DNA of 15,716 nucleotides, taken from positions 1 through 15,716 of the forward strand of contig QEUW01000152.1 in assembly GCA_003577005.1 (NCBI GenBank), given 5' to 3'. A program made the translations under genes and the position numbers. Below are positions 1 to 7,261 of the stretch, one piece after another; position 1 is the first letter of the stretch, and the number at the start of each line of letters is the position of its first letter. The DNA comes from Chloroflexota bacterium (GTDB lineage Bacteria; Chloroflexota; Anaerolineae; Caldilineales; Caldilineaceae). The notes beneath the pieces are model-generated. The model was not told where the DNA came from and made no database searches. It saw only the letters and a program-made list of their open reading frames with translations.

Positions 1-1365
1 CGCTGGTGGGCGTTGGCGCCGACCGCGCTCTTGCTCTTGGCTCTGACTGCCACCTTGATGCGCCCGACTCTCGCCCTAATTGACACGCCTGCCCAGGCGA
101 TGGAAGCGGAGGGCGTCCGTTTGCTCGGTTATCGGTGGGAGGCCCAGCCCGATGCGCTCGATCTCTATCCCTACTGGCAGGTGACAGCGCCCCCGCCAGC
201 GGCGCTGCGTGCGCGTTGGCAGTTGCAGGAGATCAATGGGCGTGTACGCGTCGATGTCGTCTCCTACCCGTACTTCAACAGCTATCGCGCCAATAACTTT
301 CCCGTGGGCGCCGTGGTGGATGATGCCTATCGTGTCTCGTTGCCACCCGGGTTGCCGGCTGGCGACTACTGGGTTGCCCTGAGCGTAGGGGATACGTTTG
401 TTGATCTGAGACAGAAACCTGTCATTATCGGAAAAATTCATCTCCCCGAAGCTACCACCAAGCAGCCGTCGCCCAGACAACGAGCGCATATGATCGCCGG
501 AGACCAGGCACAGTTGATAGGTTTTGATCTTGAAATCCGCGGGCGCCCACTGATTGCAACCCACCAGCATCCGGCGGTGGTGCGGCCGGGGGCGTATTTG
601 GACTACCGTCTTTACTGGCAGGCGCTGCGCCCACTTACCAAGAATTATCACGGCTTTGTCCACCTGGTCGATGTCTATGGCCGGCCATTGGTGCAGCAAG
701 ACCAACTGCCGGGTCCGTTTTTTCAACCACCGTTGCTGTGGAGCCCCTATCGCCATGTGATCGATACCTATCATCTGCGTATTCCCCGCACTGCGCCCAG
801 CGGACTCTACTGGCCGGCGATAGGCATGTATGATTTTGCCACCCAAGAACGGTTGCCGCTCACCGTCGACGAGCAGAGCGACTTGGGCTACGACTACCGC
901 CTGCCACCCATCAAGGTGCTCAACCCGCCAGAACGCCAGCCCACCCACCGGCTGGACATCCAAATGGGTTCGCTGGGAACGCTCTTAGGATACGACCTCA
1001 ACTTGGCGACACCGGAGGTGCGGCCCGGCGAGCCGTTCCAGGTGACGCTCTATTATCGCGCTGATCAGAGCAACCGGATCAATTATACCCGCTTTCTCCA
1101 CTTCCACAATGAGCAGCGCGGTATGGCGGCTCAGCAAGATGGCCCGCCGCAGGGCGGTGTCAACCCCGCCTGGTCGTGGCTACCCGGCGAAGTGGTGGCC
1201 GATCCGGTTATCCTGGTTGTTCCTCCCGGAGTGACGCCTGGGGAATATACGCTATATGCTGGTTTCTACAACCCGGCAGACGGCGCCCGGTTGCCTCTCG
1301 CCAATCAGGGGCAGCCGGTGCCAGATGACCGTGCGCCGCTCACCACGTTGACGGTCAAACCATGA
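1..1365 (+). CDS. Membrane protein with three tandem extracytoplasmic beta-sandwich-like modules (5' truncated)
   Basis: The reading frame is open from base 1 (Arg-Trp-Trp-Ala), so the true start lies upstream; a TTG at 13 is probably internal. The visible N-terminus is one hydrophobic segment (about bases 13-85), which looks like the last membrane helix of a longer protein. The rest is soluble and holds three related modules, at roughly 112-440, 505-880 and 965-1340. Each has an opening like L(L/I)G(Y/F)D/R and a closing motif like P-x-G-x-Y-x-x-x-x-G-x-Y/D-x-x. The third ends with PGEYTLYAGFYNPADGARLPL, close to the tails of the glycosyltransferases at 1362 and 4922. The stop overlaps the next start (ATGA), so the two are probably co-translated. 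The most likely parent is a GT39/GT-C glycosyltransferase or related envelope protein. The catalytic part is not in view, so enzymatic function cannot be assigned. Confidence 0.8.
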   Translation, partial: RWWALAPTALLLLALTATLMRPTLALIDTPAQAMEAEGVRLLGYRWEAQPDALDLYPYWQVTAPPPAALRARWQLQEINGRVRVDVVSYPYFNSYRANNFPVGAVVDDAYRVSLPPGLPAGDYWVALSVGDTFVDLRQKPVIIGKIHLPEATTKQPSPRQRAHMIAGDQAQLIGFDLEIRGRPLIATHQHPAVVRPGAYLDYRLYWQALRPLTKNYHGFVHLVDVYGRPLVQQDQLPGPFFQPPLLWSPYRHVIDTYHLRIPRTAPSGLYWPAIGMYDFATQERLPLTVDEQSDLGYDYRLPPIKVLNPPERQPTHRLDIQMGSLGTLLGYDLNLATPEVRPGEPFQVTLYYRADQSNRINYTRFLHFHNEQRGMAAQQDGPPQGGVNPAWSWLPGEVVADPVILVVPPGVTPGEYTLYAGFYNPADGARLPLANQGQPVPDDRAPLTTLTVKP

Positions 1366-3332
1366 ATCGTTGCCAACGTCTGCCGGGGATAGTAGCCACA
1401 CTGGTTGTGTGGGTGGCATTTGCGCTGCGCCTCTATCGGTTGGAGTTTCACAGCCTGTGGAGCGATGAAGGCATTAGCATCCTCCGCAGCACACGGCCAT
1501 TGGGCGAGCTACTGGCGACGATGCCGGTCGAACAGCTACCCGGTTATTTTGTGTTGCTCCACTTTTGGATCGGCCTGGCCGGTGATTCTGATTTTGTTTT
1601 GCGTTTCTTTTCGGTCTGGCCTAGTGTGTTGGCTGTGGCGCTGCTTTACCGGCTGGCCGTTGATCTGGCACATCCGGTGGTCTCCTGCGTTTGGGTGCGG
1701 CGGGCAGGGTTGGTGGCGGCGCTGCTGCTGGCTGCTAACCCCTTTCAACTCTGGTACGCACAAGAGGCGCGCGCCTATAGTTGGATGGCTGCGAGCGCAC
1801 TGCTTGCCACGTGGAGCTTCTGGCGTCTGCTGGCGGGGAAGCGCGATGCCAAAGCCTTCGAGTTGGCCGCGCAATCCGGGCTGGAGCTGGCTGACAAAGA
1901 AGCCCATTTTCGCATCATAGATAGACATAGCTGGCTCTGGTTGGGAGTGTATGTCCTGGCGATGACACTGACGGTCTATCTGCACTATTACGGTTTCCTG
2001 GTGCCGTTGGCGCATACGGTCTTCTTTGTGGGTTGGTTTATACACCGGCGAGAATGGCGGGTTGCGCTCGTTTGGAGTGGGGCGGGAATTGTCACCTTAT
2101 TGCTTTTTCTGCCCTGGCTGCCGCGCGCGCTTGGCATCTTCAACTTTTCTGGCTGGCGCGAACCCATCGACCCGTGGACGATCCCCTGGCGCTTTCTCGT
2201 GGCCTATACAGCCGGTGAGGCGGCGCCCAATGAGTGGCGCAATCTGCTCACATGGCTCTATCTGGGGCTGGCAGGATTGGGGGCGCTCGGCTGGTGGAAG
2301 CAGCGACCGACGGCTACGATCTTTCTGCTTTCGCATACGCTCATCCCGTGGGTAGCTGTCTTTGCCCTGGCCTTGCGCCAGCCGGACACACACGAGCGCT
2401 ATGCTATCTTCATTGCGGCACCGCTGCTGCTCTTGGTTGGCGGCGGTCTCGCCTCGCTTGCCGGCGGGCGAGGCGCCCGGTCACCGGTGTGGATGGCTCA
2501 TTTGCTTACCGGTTTGCTCGTCGGCGGGTTGATCGGGACCGGCCTGTTTACGATCACTCGCCAGTATAATGAACCGGCCTTTCAGAAACCGGACTTTCGC
2601 AGCACAGCCTACGCCATCCAGGATTGGGAACGTCCAGGCGATGTGATCCTGGTGGATGGCCCTGACCCGCGTCTGGTCTTTCTCCACTACTACAAAGGAG
2701 AACTCCCGGTCCACGACCTGCGCTCTCTGGGCGGCGCCGATTTTGCGACAGTAGACGCAGCGCTGGCTGAACTGACTACGGGGGCGACGCGGGTCTGGGA
2801 AGTACTCTATTTTCACGAACCGGGATCGGTCCAATTCTGGCTGGCGACGCACGGCTGGAGCGTGCCACCCACCGAGTACAACGGTATCCGGGTCACGCTG
2901 TATGGGCTGCCGCCTGCAGATAGTACATTACCAGAGCAGCCGCTGGACATCGCCTTTGGGCCGGCGCTCACGCTTACGTCCGCTGCGGTGACCCCATCAA
3001 CCGCTCAACCTGCCGACCTGGTACACGTGACGACCCGGTGGCAGGTGCACGAGCCGTCACCCGAATACAAGTTCAGTCTCCGGCTCACCACCGCCGACGG
3101 CGCGCCGATCCAGTTCCAGGACTACGTGCCACAGAACTGGTTTGCACCCACTTCGCATTGGGCCGTGGGCGAGACGGTGGTCGACCAACGGGGATTTCTC
3201 CTCCCGCGCAACTTGCCGCCTGGGGAATATACCATCACGCTGCGGCTCTACGACCCGGCCAACGGTCTGGCCGTCGAGACAACAGCCGGGCAAGATGTGT
3301 TGCTTGGCGGCTTCCAGGTTGCGCCTGATTAG
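1362..3332 (+). CDS. GT39/PMT-like membrane glycosyltransferase with C-terminal module
   Basis: This is a 656-residue multi-pass membrane protein. After a first helix (about residues 9-27) comes SLWSDEGIS with Asp35-Glu36, the acidic pair expected in the first external loop of GT-C enzymes such as protein O-mannosyltransferases and ArnT. Next are a Pro-Gly-Tyr-Phe segment resembling the HPPLY region and NPFQLWYAQEARAYSW near residues 126-141, typical of bacterial GT39 proteins. About ten further hydrophobic segments follow to residue ~400. The family transfers a sugar from a polyprenyl-phosphate carrier on the outer face of the membrane; acceptor and sugar are unknown here. Residues ~525-650 are a soluble module ending in PGEYTITLRLYDP, homologous by eye to those in the upstream gene. 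It starts at ATG 1362 inside the previous stop (ATGA), indicating coupling. The family call is firm; the specific reaction is unknown. Confidence 0.87.
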   Translation: MNRCQRLPGIVATLVVWVAFALRLYRLEFHSLWSDEGISILRSTRPLGELLATMPVEQLPGYFVLLHFWIGLAGDSDFVLRFFSVWPSVLAVALLYRLAVDLAHPVVSCVWVRRAGLVAALLLAANPFQLWYAQEARAYSWMAASALLATWSFWRLLAGKRDAKAFELAAQSGLELADKEAHFRIIDRHSWLWLGVYVLAMTLTVYLHYYGFLVPLAHTVFFVGWFIHRREWRVALVWSGAGIVTLLLFLPWLPRALGIFNFSGWREPIDPWTIPWRFLVAYTAGEAAPNEWRNLLTWLYLGLAGLGALGWWKQRPTATIFLLSHTLIPWVAVFALALRQPDTHERYAIFIAAPLLLLVGGGLASLAGGRGARSPVWMAHLLTGLLVGGLIGTGLFTITRQYNEPAFQKPDFRSTAYAIQDWERPGDVILVDGPDPRLVFLHYYKGELPVHDLRSLGGADFATVDAALAELTTGATRVWEVLYFHEPGSVQFWLATHGWSVPPTEYNGIRVTLYGLPPADSTLPEQPLDIAFGPALTLTSAAVTPSTAQPADLVHVTTRWQVHEPSPEYKFSLRLTTADGAPIQFQDYVPQNWFAPTSHWAVGETVVDQRGFLLPRNLPPGEYTITLRLYDPANGLAVETTAGQDVLLGGFQVAPD

Positions 3333-3361
3333 CACCTGGCCAAAGCTGTCAAGAGAGTTGT

Positions 3362-3389
3362 GGAGTTGGAACGCTCACGTGCGAACTCC
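3362..3389. terminator. Weak hairpin between convergent genes
   Basis: GGAGTT (3362-3367) pairs with AACTCC (3384-3389), with an inner CGC/GCG and a four-base bulge. It lies in the 59-bp gap between the converging stops of the glycosyltransferase and rsmD, where a bidirectional terminator would be expected. There is no T-tract, so this is a weak call. Confidence 0.22.
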
Positions 3390-3391
3390 GC

Positions 3392-3994
3392 CTACGATTG
3401 TGGTGTGGGTTTGTCGACCGTTGGCTCATCCTCTTCCGCCAGAGCCTCAGCAGAGGCGTAGAAGATCAGCATCACCGAACCGTACTGGCGACGGTCATAC
3501 TCTTGTAAGTATTGGAGTTCGACCGGGGCATCCTCTTTGGGATGAATCTGCACAACAACCGAGCCGTAATCGGCCAGCAGCGTGGGCCGGCGGTCGATCT
3601 GTCGTAGCGCCTTGCGCCAAAGGTCTTGATATTGGGGTGGCGCCACATAGATAAAGTCAAATGGCTCGCCCTGATAGCGTTCGAGAAAGACAAAACTGTC
3701 CCCCTGCTGTACGGCGGCCTGGTCCTCCAGCCGGCAGTGGCGCAGATTGGCCCAGATGGTCTCGACCGCCTTGCGGTTGAGATCGACGAACTGGACAAAA
3801 TCGGCTCCACGGCTGAGAAATTCGATCCCAACGGCGCCCGTGCCGCCAAAGAGATCCAGCACCCGCGCCCCGGCGATCCAGTCGTTGATGATGCTAAAGA
3901 GCGCAGACTTGGCCCGGTCGGTGATGGGCCGCGTCCCACTCCCCGGCACCGATTGGAGCTTCCGCCCCTTGGCCTTCCCCGTAATTACCCGCAT
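3392..3994 (-). CDS. rsmD: 16S rRNA (guanine966-N2)-methyltransferase RsmD
   Basis: This 200-residue protein opens with MRVITGKAKGRKL and TRPITDRAKSALFSI, the signature N-terminus of RsmD. That region is followed by the SAM-binding motif I VLDLFGGTGAVGIE (residues 45-58) and the acidic FVDLN at 69-73. The family methylates N2 of G966 in 16S rRNA using S-adenosylmethionine, acting on the assembling 30S subunit in the cytoplasm. The catalytic motif, normally (D/N)PPY/F, reads VAPPQY at 117-122, so the first residue is Ala and a Gln precedes Tyr. The C-terminal ~25 residues are an acidic, probably disordered extension. The start is supported by a strong GGAGG (complement of 3998-4002) just upstream. 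The gene is last in a minus-strand run, and its 5' leader contains the heptamer array at 4010-4100. The family call is firm despite the motif change. Confidence 0.93.
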   Translation of the reverse strand: MRVITGKAKGRKLQSVPGSGTRPITDRAKSALFSIINDWIAGARVLDLFGGTGAVGIEFLSRGADFVQFVDLNRKAVETIWANLRHCRLEDQAAVQQGDSFVFLERYQGEPFDFIYVAPPQYQDLWRKALRQIDRRPTLLADYGSVVVQIHPKEDAPVELQYLQEYDRRQYGSVMLIFYASAEALAEEDEPTVDKPTPQS

Positions 3995-4009
3995 ACACCT
4001 CCAGGGAAC

Positions 4010-4100
4010 GTAGAGCGCAGAACGTAGAGCGTAGAACAGTGAGTACTCGCCGTTCTACGCTCTGCGTTCTACGTTCTGCGTTCTACGTTCTACGTTCTGC
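4010..4100. repeat. Inverted heptamer-repeat array (GTTCTAC/GTTCTGC family)
   Basis: Positions 4052-4100 read as seven consecutive heptamers of the type GTTCTAC, GCTCTGC or GTTCTGC. Positions 4010-4037 hold four more in the opposite orientation (GTAGAGC, GCAGAAC, GTAGAGC, GTAGAAC). The two arms can pair over 28 positions with about four mismatches, around a 14-nt centre that itself contains the palindrome GAGTACTC. It lies between the lipoprotein stop and the rsmD ribosome-binding site. Transcribed from the minus strand, it would form a long hairpin in the rsmD leader. No T-tract follows, so it is not a standard terminator. Confidence 0.85.
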
Positions 4101-4106
4101 GTTTGT

Positions 4107-4874
4107 CTATCGCGTCAGAATTGTGTCCCACGTATTATCGTTGAGCAGGCGGATATAGCGGATGGTGGCGTCTTCGTAACAGGCGAGCAGGCGGCCCAGT
4201 TCAAAGCGCTGCACGACCGTGTGCTGGCAGAGGCGCTCTTCGCGCGGCACGGTGCCCATGATATCGATCAGCCCTTCAACTGTACACCAGACCTTGCCAA
4301 AGCCACGGCGTGGGAGCGGCGGCGACTCCTCCTCTCCTCCCAACGGGTTGCAGGTAAAGGTGGGCTGATCCTCCGTCCACGTATCCGGATGAACCTCCCA
4401 CCGGCCGTCAGGGAAGAGGACGTAGATCTGCTGTTCTTCGCTAAACCAGAGCATAAAGCGATCGTACTCGGGCCCCTCGCCAAACTCGTTGATGCCGACC
4501 GGGTTGAAACGAGCGGCGGCTACGGCGCAACCCATCTGCTGCTCCAAATCTTGGTAACCGGCCAGATCCAGATCCGGCTCGATGGGGCAGGTTCTGGTCT
4601 CGTTATCCGCTGCGGATGAAACCACATCCTCGGCGGTAATGACTTGGGCGCCGGTCACTGCACCGGTTTCGGTGATAAGCGGTGAAACGGCGGCCGGCGG
4701 CGTAGGGGTCGGCAGCGGGCTCACCGTCGCCGGGGGCGTCGTGGGTGTTGCGGTTGGGGGGGCCGGGGTCGCGGTGGGTGTTGGGGTTGGGTCATCACCG
4801 CCGCAGCCTGCCAATAGCAAGAGCAATAACAGCAGTAGACCCAGTCTGTGAAGTTGAAATTGTTTCCGCATCAT
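4107..4874 (-). CDS. Pro/Thr-linker lipoprotein with repeated WEV/GFGKVW-type domain
   Basis: The 255 residues begin with a short basic N-region, a run of leucines and the lipobox LAGC, so Cys24 should be lipidated after signal peptidase II cleavage. A Pro/Thr-rich linker (about 28-65) probably spans the cell-wall zone. The C-terminal domain (about 95-255) has six cysteines (96, 116, 175, 197, 216, 232), consistent with disulfides outside the cell. It also shows two similar halves: RFMLWFSEEQQIYVLFPDGR with W159 (139-159), then RGFGKVW (190-196) followed by QRFELGRLLACYEDATIRYI (222-241). I recall similar QRFE-G...IYVL...GxW and RGFGKVW elements in secreted Chloroflexota proteins, but no function is assigned. 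Two adjacent ATGs occur at the start; a nearby AAAGG suits the second (4871) slightly better. It lies between a glycosyltransferase and rsmD on the same strand, suggesting an envelope role. Confidence 0.82.
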   Translation of the reverse strand: MMRKQFQLHRLGLLLLLLLLLAGCGGDDPTPTPTATPAPPTATPTTPPATVSPLPTPTPPAAVSPLITETGAVTGAQVITAEDVVSSAADNETRTCPIEPDLDLAGYQDLEQQMGCAVAAARFNPVGINEFGEGPEYDRFMLWFSEEQQIYVLFPDGRWEVHPDTWTEDQPTFTCNPLGGEEESPPLPRRGFGKVWCTVEGLIDIMGTVPREERLCQHTVVQRFELGRLLACYEDATIRYIRLLNDNTWDTILTR

Positions 4875-4921
4875 GCCTTTGTTGTCCGAAATTTTGATGT
4901 CGTCATTGTTTTACGTTCTTA

Positions 4922-7261
4922 TTATCCACGATTGACCAGGATCGGGCCAAGTTCAATCGCATAATCACCGGGGCCAGCGCTGATAGGCAACCGCTGGCCG
5001 GTCACAGGGTTGTATAGCCCCACAGCAATGGTGTATTCCCCTGTAGGGATGTCGTTGGGCAGCAGCAGCCCATAGTGATCGATGATCTCCTCGCCCGGCT
5101 GCCAGCTACTCGTCGGGCGCATCCACTGCACCGGCTGGCCGTCACGCTGGGCGATCTTTTCATCGTAGGCATCGAGCAGATGCACAAAAACCTGATAGTC
5201 GTTGGTCACCGCCTGTATGCTCTGCCAACGCAACGCCAGCAAGATGGCGCCACCGGGTGTACTCTCTGGGTTTAGCGCATAGCCATTGAGCCGGATCCAG
5301 CCATTTTCTGCGTTGATGCCCTGCTCGGCCAGCTCTGGATCGCCAAAAACCGTGCCAAGACCGCTCTCCACCAGCGACACGCTGTTTGCCGACGCATAGA
5401 GCGCCAGCCGTGCGCCATCGCTGTCGGGGAGGCGCGTCTCTTGGAGCAGAAAATGGTCAGTGCGCAACGCCCGCTCCCAGCCGGAGCTTTCGGGCGCCGT
5501 TTCATCTGGGACCACCCACAGCCGTGCGTGGGCGCGCATGATCCGGTCAAGCCAGGTGCGGGCGTCATCCCCAAGCGTTCCGGCTGGCGCCAGCCCATAG
5601 GTGGGCAGCCAGCCATGATAGACGTTGGCAAATTGCTGGGTCTGCTCCGGTTGGAGCATAAGGATACCATCCCCTATCTGTTCGGCCTGAGCGATGCGCC
5701 GGGCAAGCGCAAACTGTTCGGTGTCGGTGAGTTTGTCGCCGTAGCGCACAAGCAACGCTACAGCCACCACGCACAAAAAGAGTCCATAGAGCCAGTTTGT
5801 GCGCGGCGGCTCGCGCACACCCATCTCATGCGCACCGCGTAGGGAGCGCGCCAACAAAACGAGACCGAGCAGCGCGCTTGCGATCGTCGCCAGTAAAGCT
5901 GACCAATCGACCTGCCTGCCACGGTACCAGGCCAGATGAATCTGCTCTGGATGTAGAAAATCCCACTGCAGAAAGAGCGGCGATAGCGCCGGCTGCAAAA
6001 AGGTCTCTGGGGCAAAGAGCGGCGTATAGTTCTCGGCAAGCCACTCCTGCACCAGCGAGAAGGGCACGACCAGCCCCAGCACTTGCACCGCAACCGACAG
6101 CGCCAACAAGAGCAGGGCCCCACCCAGGCCGGCCCAGCCCCACGCCCGGCGCCGTACGATCTGCTCCCACGCCGGTCCCACCAACAGCGCCAGCAGCGGA
6201 ACCAGCGGAACCAGAAAGCGCGGCCCCCAACTGTAGCCGCCGTGCCACATATACCACTTGCTATAGACAAGCAGATAGACGACCGTAAGCGCCGCAACTA
6301 CCCCCAGCAGCCAGCGGATCTCGCGCCAGAACCAGGCAGCCCCCACCACGCCCAGCAGCAAGATCGGGTTATACCAGAGCAAGCCGCGCGCCGGCCCAAT
6401 CGTCAAACCAAAGAGGCCGGCGAGCCAGCTACCGCTAAAACTTTCTGATTCCACATAGCCGCTATCCCACAAGCTGCCAAAGCGAGCCCAGTTCCACCAG
6501 AGCGAAACCAACCCGGCCAAAACGACCGGCGTCAGAAACGTGACAATCGGTCGCCAGTGGCGCTGGAAAAAGGTTTGCAGATTGGCAACCGGCAGATCAC
6601 GAGCGTTGTCGCGCTCGCGCAGCACTGCCCACAACCCTAGTAGAAAGATCGGCAACGTGACCAGGTTGATCGTGCGCGCCAGATAGGCGATCCCCCAGGC
6701 GGCGCCCCCAGCCAGCAGATAGCGCTTGCGCCCAGTTTGCTGGTGCGCCACGAGCGTGTAAAGCGCAGCAAAAAGAGCCCAGCCGCAGACCGGGTCGCTG
6801 AAAAAGCCTTGCGTATAGGGCCAGGCCATGGTCGCCAGGCCAAAGATCAGCGCCGTGGCCGCCGCAGTGACAAGACGCCAGTCCAGGCGCCGGCCCATGC
6901 GGTAGAGCAACGCACCGGTCCACGCGGTGAGCAGCGGGTTGAGCAACAGCGCCGCCTGCACCAGCCCCAACGCCTGCCAGGATTGGGCCAGCCGCACCAA
7001 CGGGTAAGCGAGCAGCGCCATGCCAATGCCCTTGCGGCTGTAGAGATCCCCATTCGGTCCAAAACTGCCCTGTTGGAGTCCCATCCAGAGCAACTGATTG
7101 CTGTCTAGCTCCCCCCGCCGCACCATGCTTTCGGTGGTGGCAAACATGCTCAGACCATCGCTGCTGTCGATCAGCCCTGTGTAGGTCAGCAGATAAGAGG
7201 CCAGTAAGACACCAAAAATCAAAAAGGCGATATTGCGATCCCGTACCGAAATTTCACGCAT
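4922..7261 (-). CDS. GT39-like membrane glycosyltransferase with C-terminal module
   Basis: This is a 779-residue protein with a first helix at about 11-30, then IDSSDGLSMF with Asp32 and Asp35 in the first external loop, and LYSRKGIGMALLAYPLVRL, the K-x-x-G-x-x-x-x-x-x-P region seen in GT39/PMT-like transferases. Roughly ten more hydrophobic segments run to about residue 500. A soluble stretch follows, and residues ~645-775 form a module containing NDYQVFVHLLDAYDEKIAQR and PTGEYTIAVGLYNPVTGQRL. That module closely resembles the C-termini of the proteins at 1 and 1362. The expected role is sugar transfer from a lipid carrier outside the membrane; donor and acceptor are not predictable. The ATG at 7261 overlaps the preceding gene by 8 nt (stop at 7254), so translation is probably coupled. 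The catalytic residue assignment is less clear than in the 1362 protein. Confidence 0.85.
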   Translation of the reverse strand: MREISVRDRNIAFLIFGVLLASYLLTYTGLIDSSDGLSMFATTESMVRRGELDSNQLLWMGLQQGSFGPNGDLYSRKGIGMALLAYPLVRLAQSWQALGLVQAALLLNPLLTAWTGALLYRMGRRLDWRLVTAAATALIFGLATMAWPYTQGFFSDPVCGWALFAALYTLVAHQQTGRKRYLLAGGAAWGIAYLARTINLVTLPIFLLGLWAVLRERDNARDLPVANLQTFFQRHWRPIVTFLTPVVLAGLVSLWWNWARFGSLWDSGYVESESFSGSWLAGLFGLTIGPARGLLWYNPILLLGVVGAAWFWREIRWLLGVVAALTVVYLLVYSKWYMWHGGYSWGPRFLVPLVPLLALLVGPAWEQIVRRRAWGWAGLGGALLLLALSVAVQVLGLVVPFSLVQEWLAENYTPLFAPETFLQPALSPLFLQWDFLHPEQIHLAWYRGRQVDWSALLATIASALLGLVLLARSLRGAHEMGVREPPRTNWLYGLFLCVVAVALLVRYGDKLTDTEQFALARRIAQAEQIGDGILMLQPEQTQQFANVYHGWLPTYGLAPAGTLGDDARTWLDRIMRAHARLWVVPDETAPESSGWERALRTDHFLLQETRLPDSDGARLALYASANSVSLVESGLGTVFGDPELAEQGINAENGWIRLNGYALNPESTPGGAILLALRWQSIQAVTNDYQVFVHLLDAYDEKIAQRDGQPVQWMRPTSSWQPGEEIIDHYGLLLPNDIPTGEYTIAVGLYNPVTGQRLPISAGPGDYAIELGPILVNRG

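Noticed and set aside
76..963. Long open frame on the minus strand opposite the first gene
   Set aside because: It is antisense to a clearly conserved modular protein, has no family signature and is rich in Arg/Gln as expected from a shadow frame.
4010..4100. CRISPR array
   Set aside because: Units are 7 nt with no spacers, and no cas genes are nearby.
5797..6288. Plus-strand open frame inside the glycosyltransferase gene
   Set aside because: Its composition (Ala/Pro/Arg-rich) is what a shadow of a Leu/Gly/Ala-rich membrane gene gives; no ribosome-binding site and no motif.
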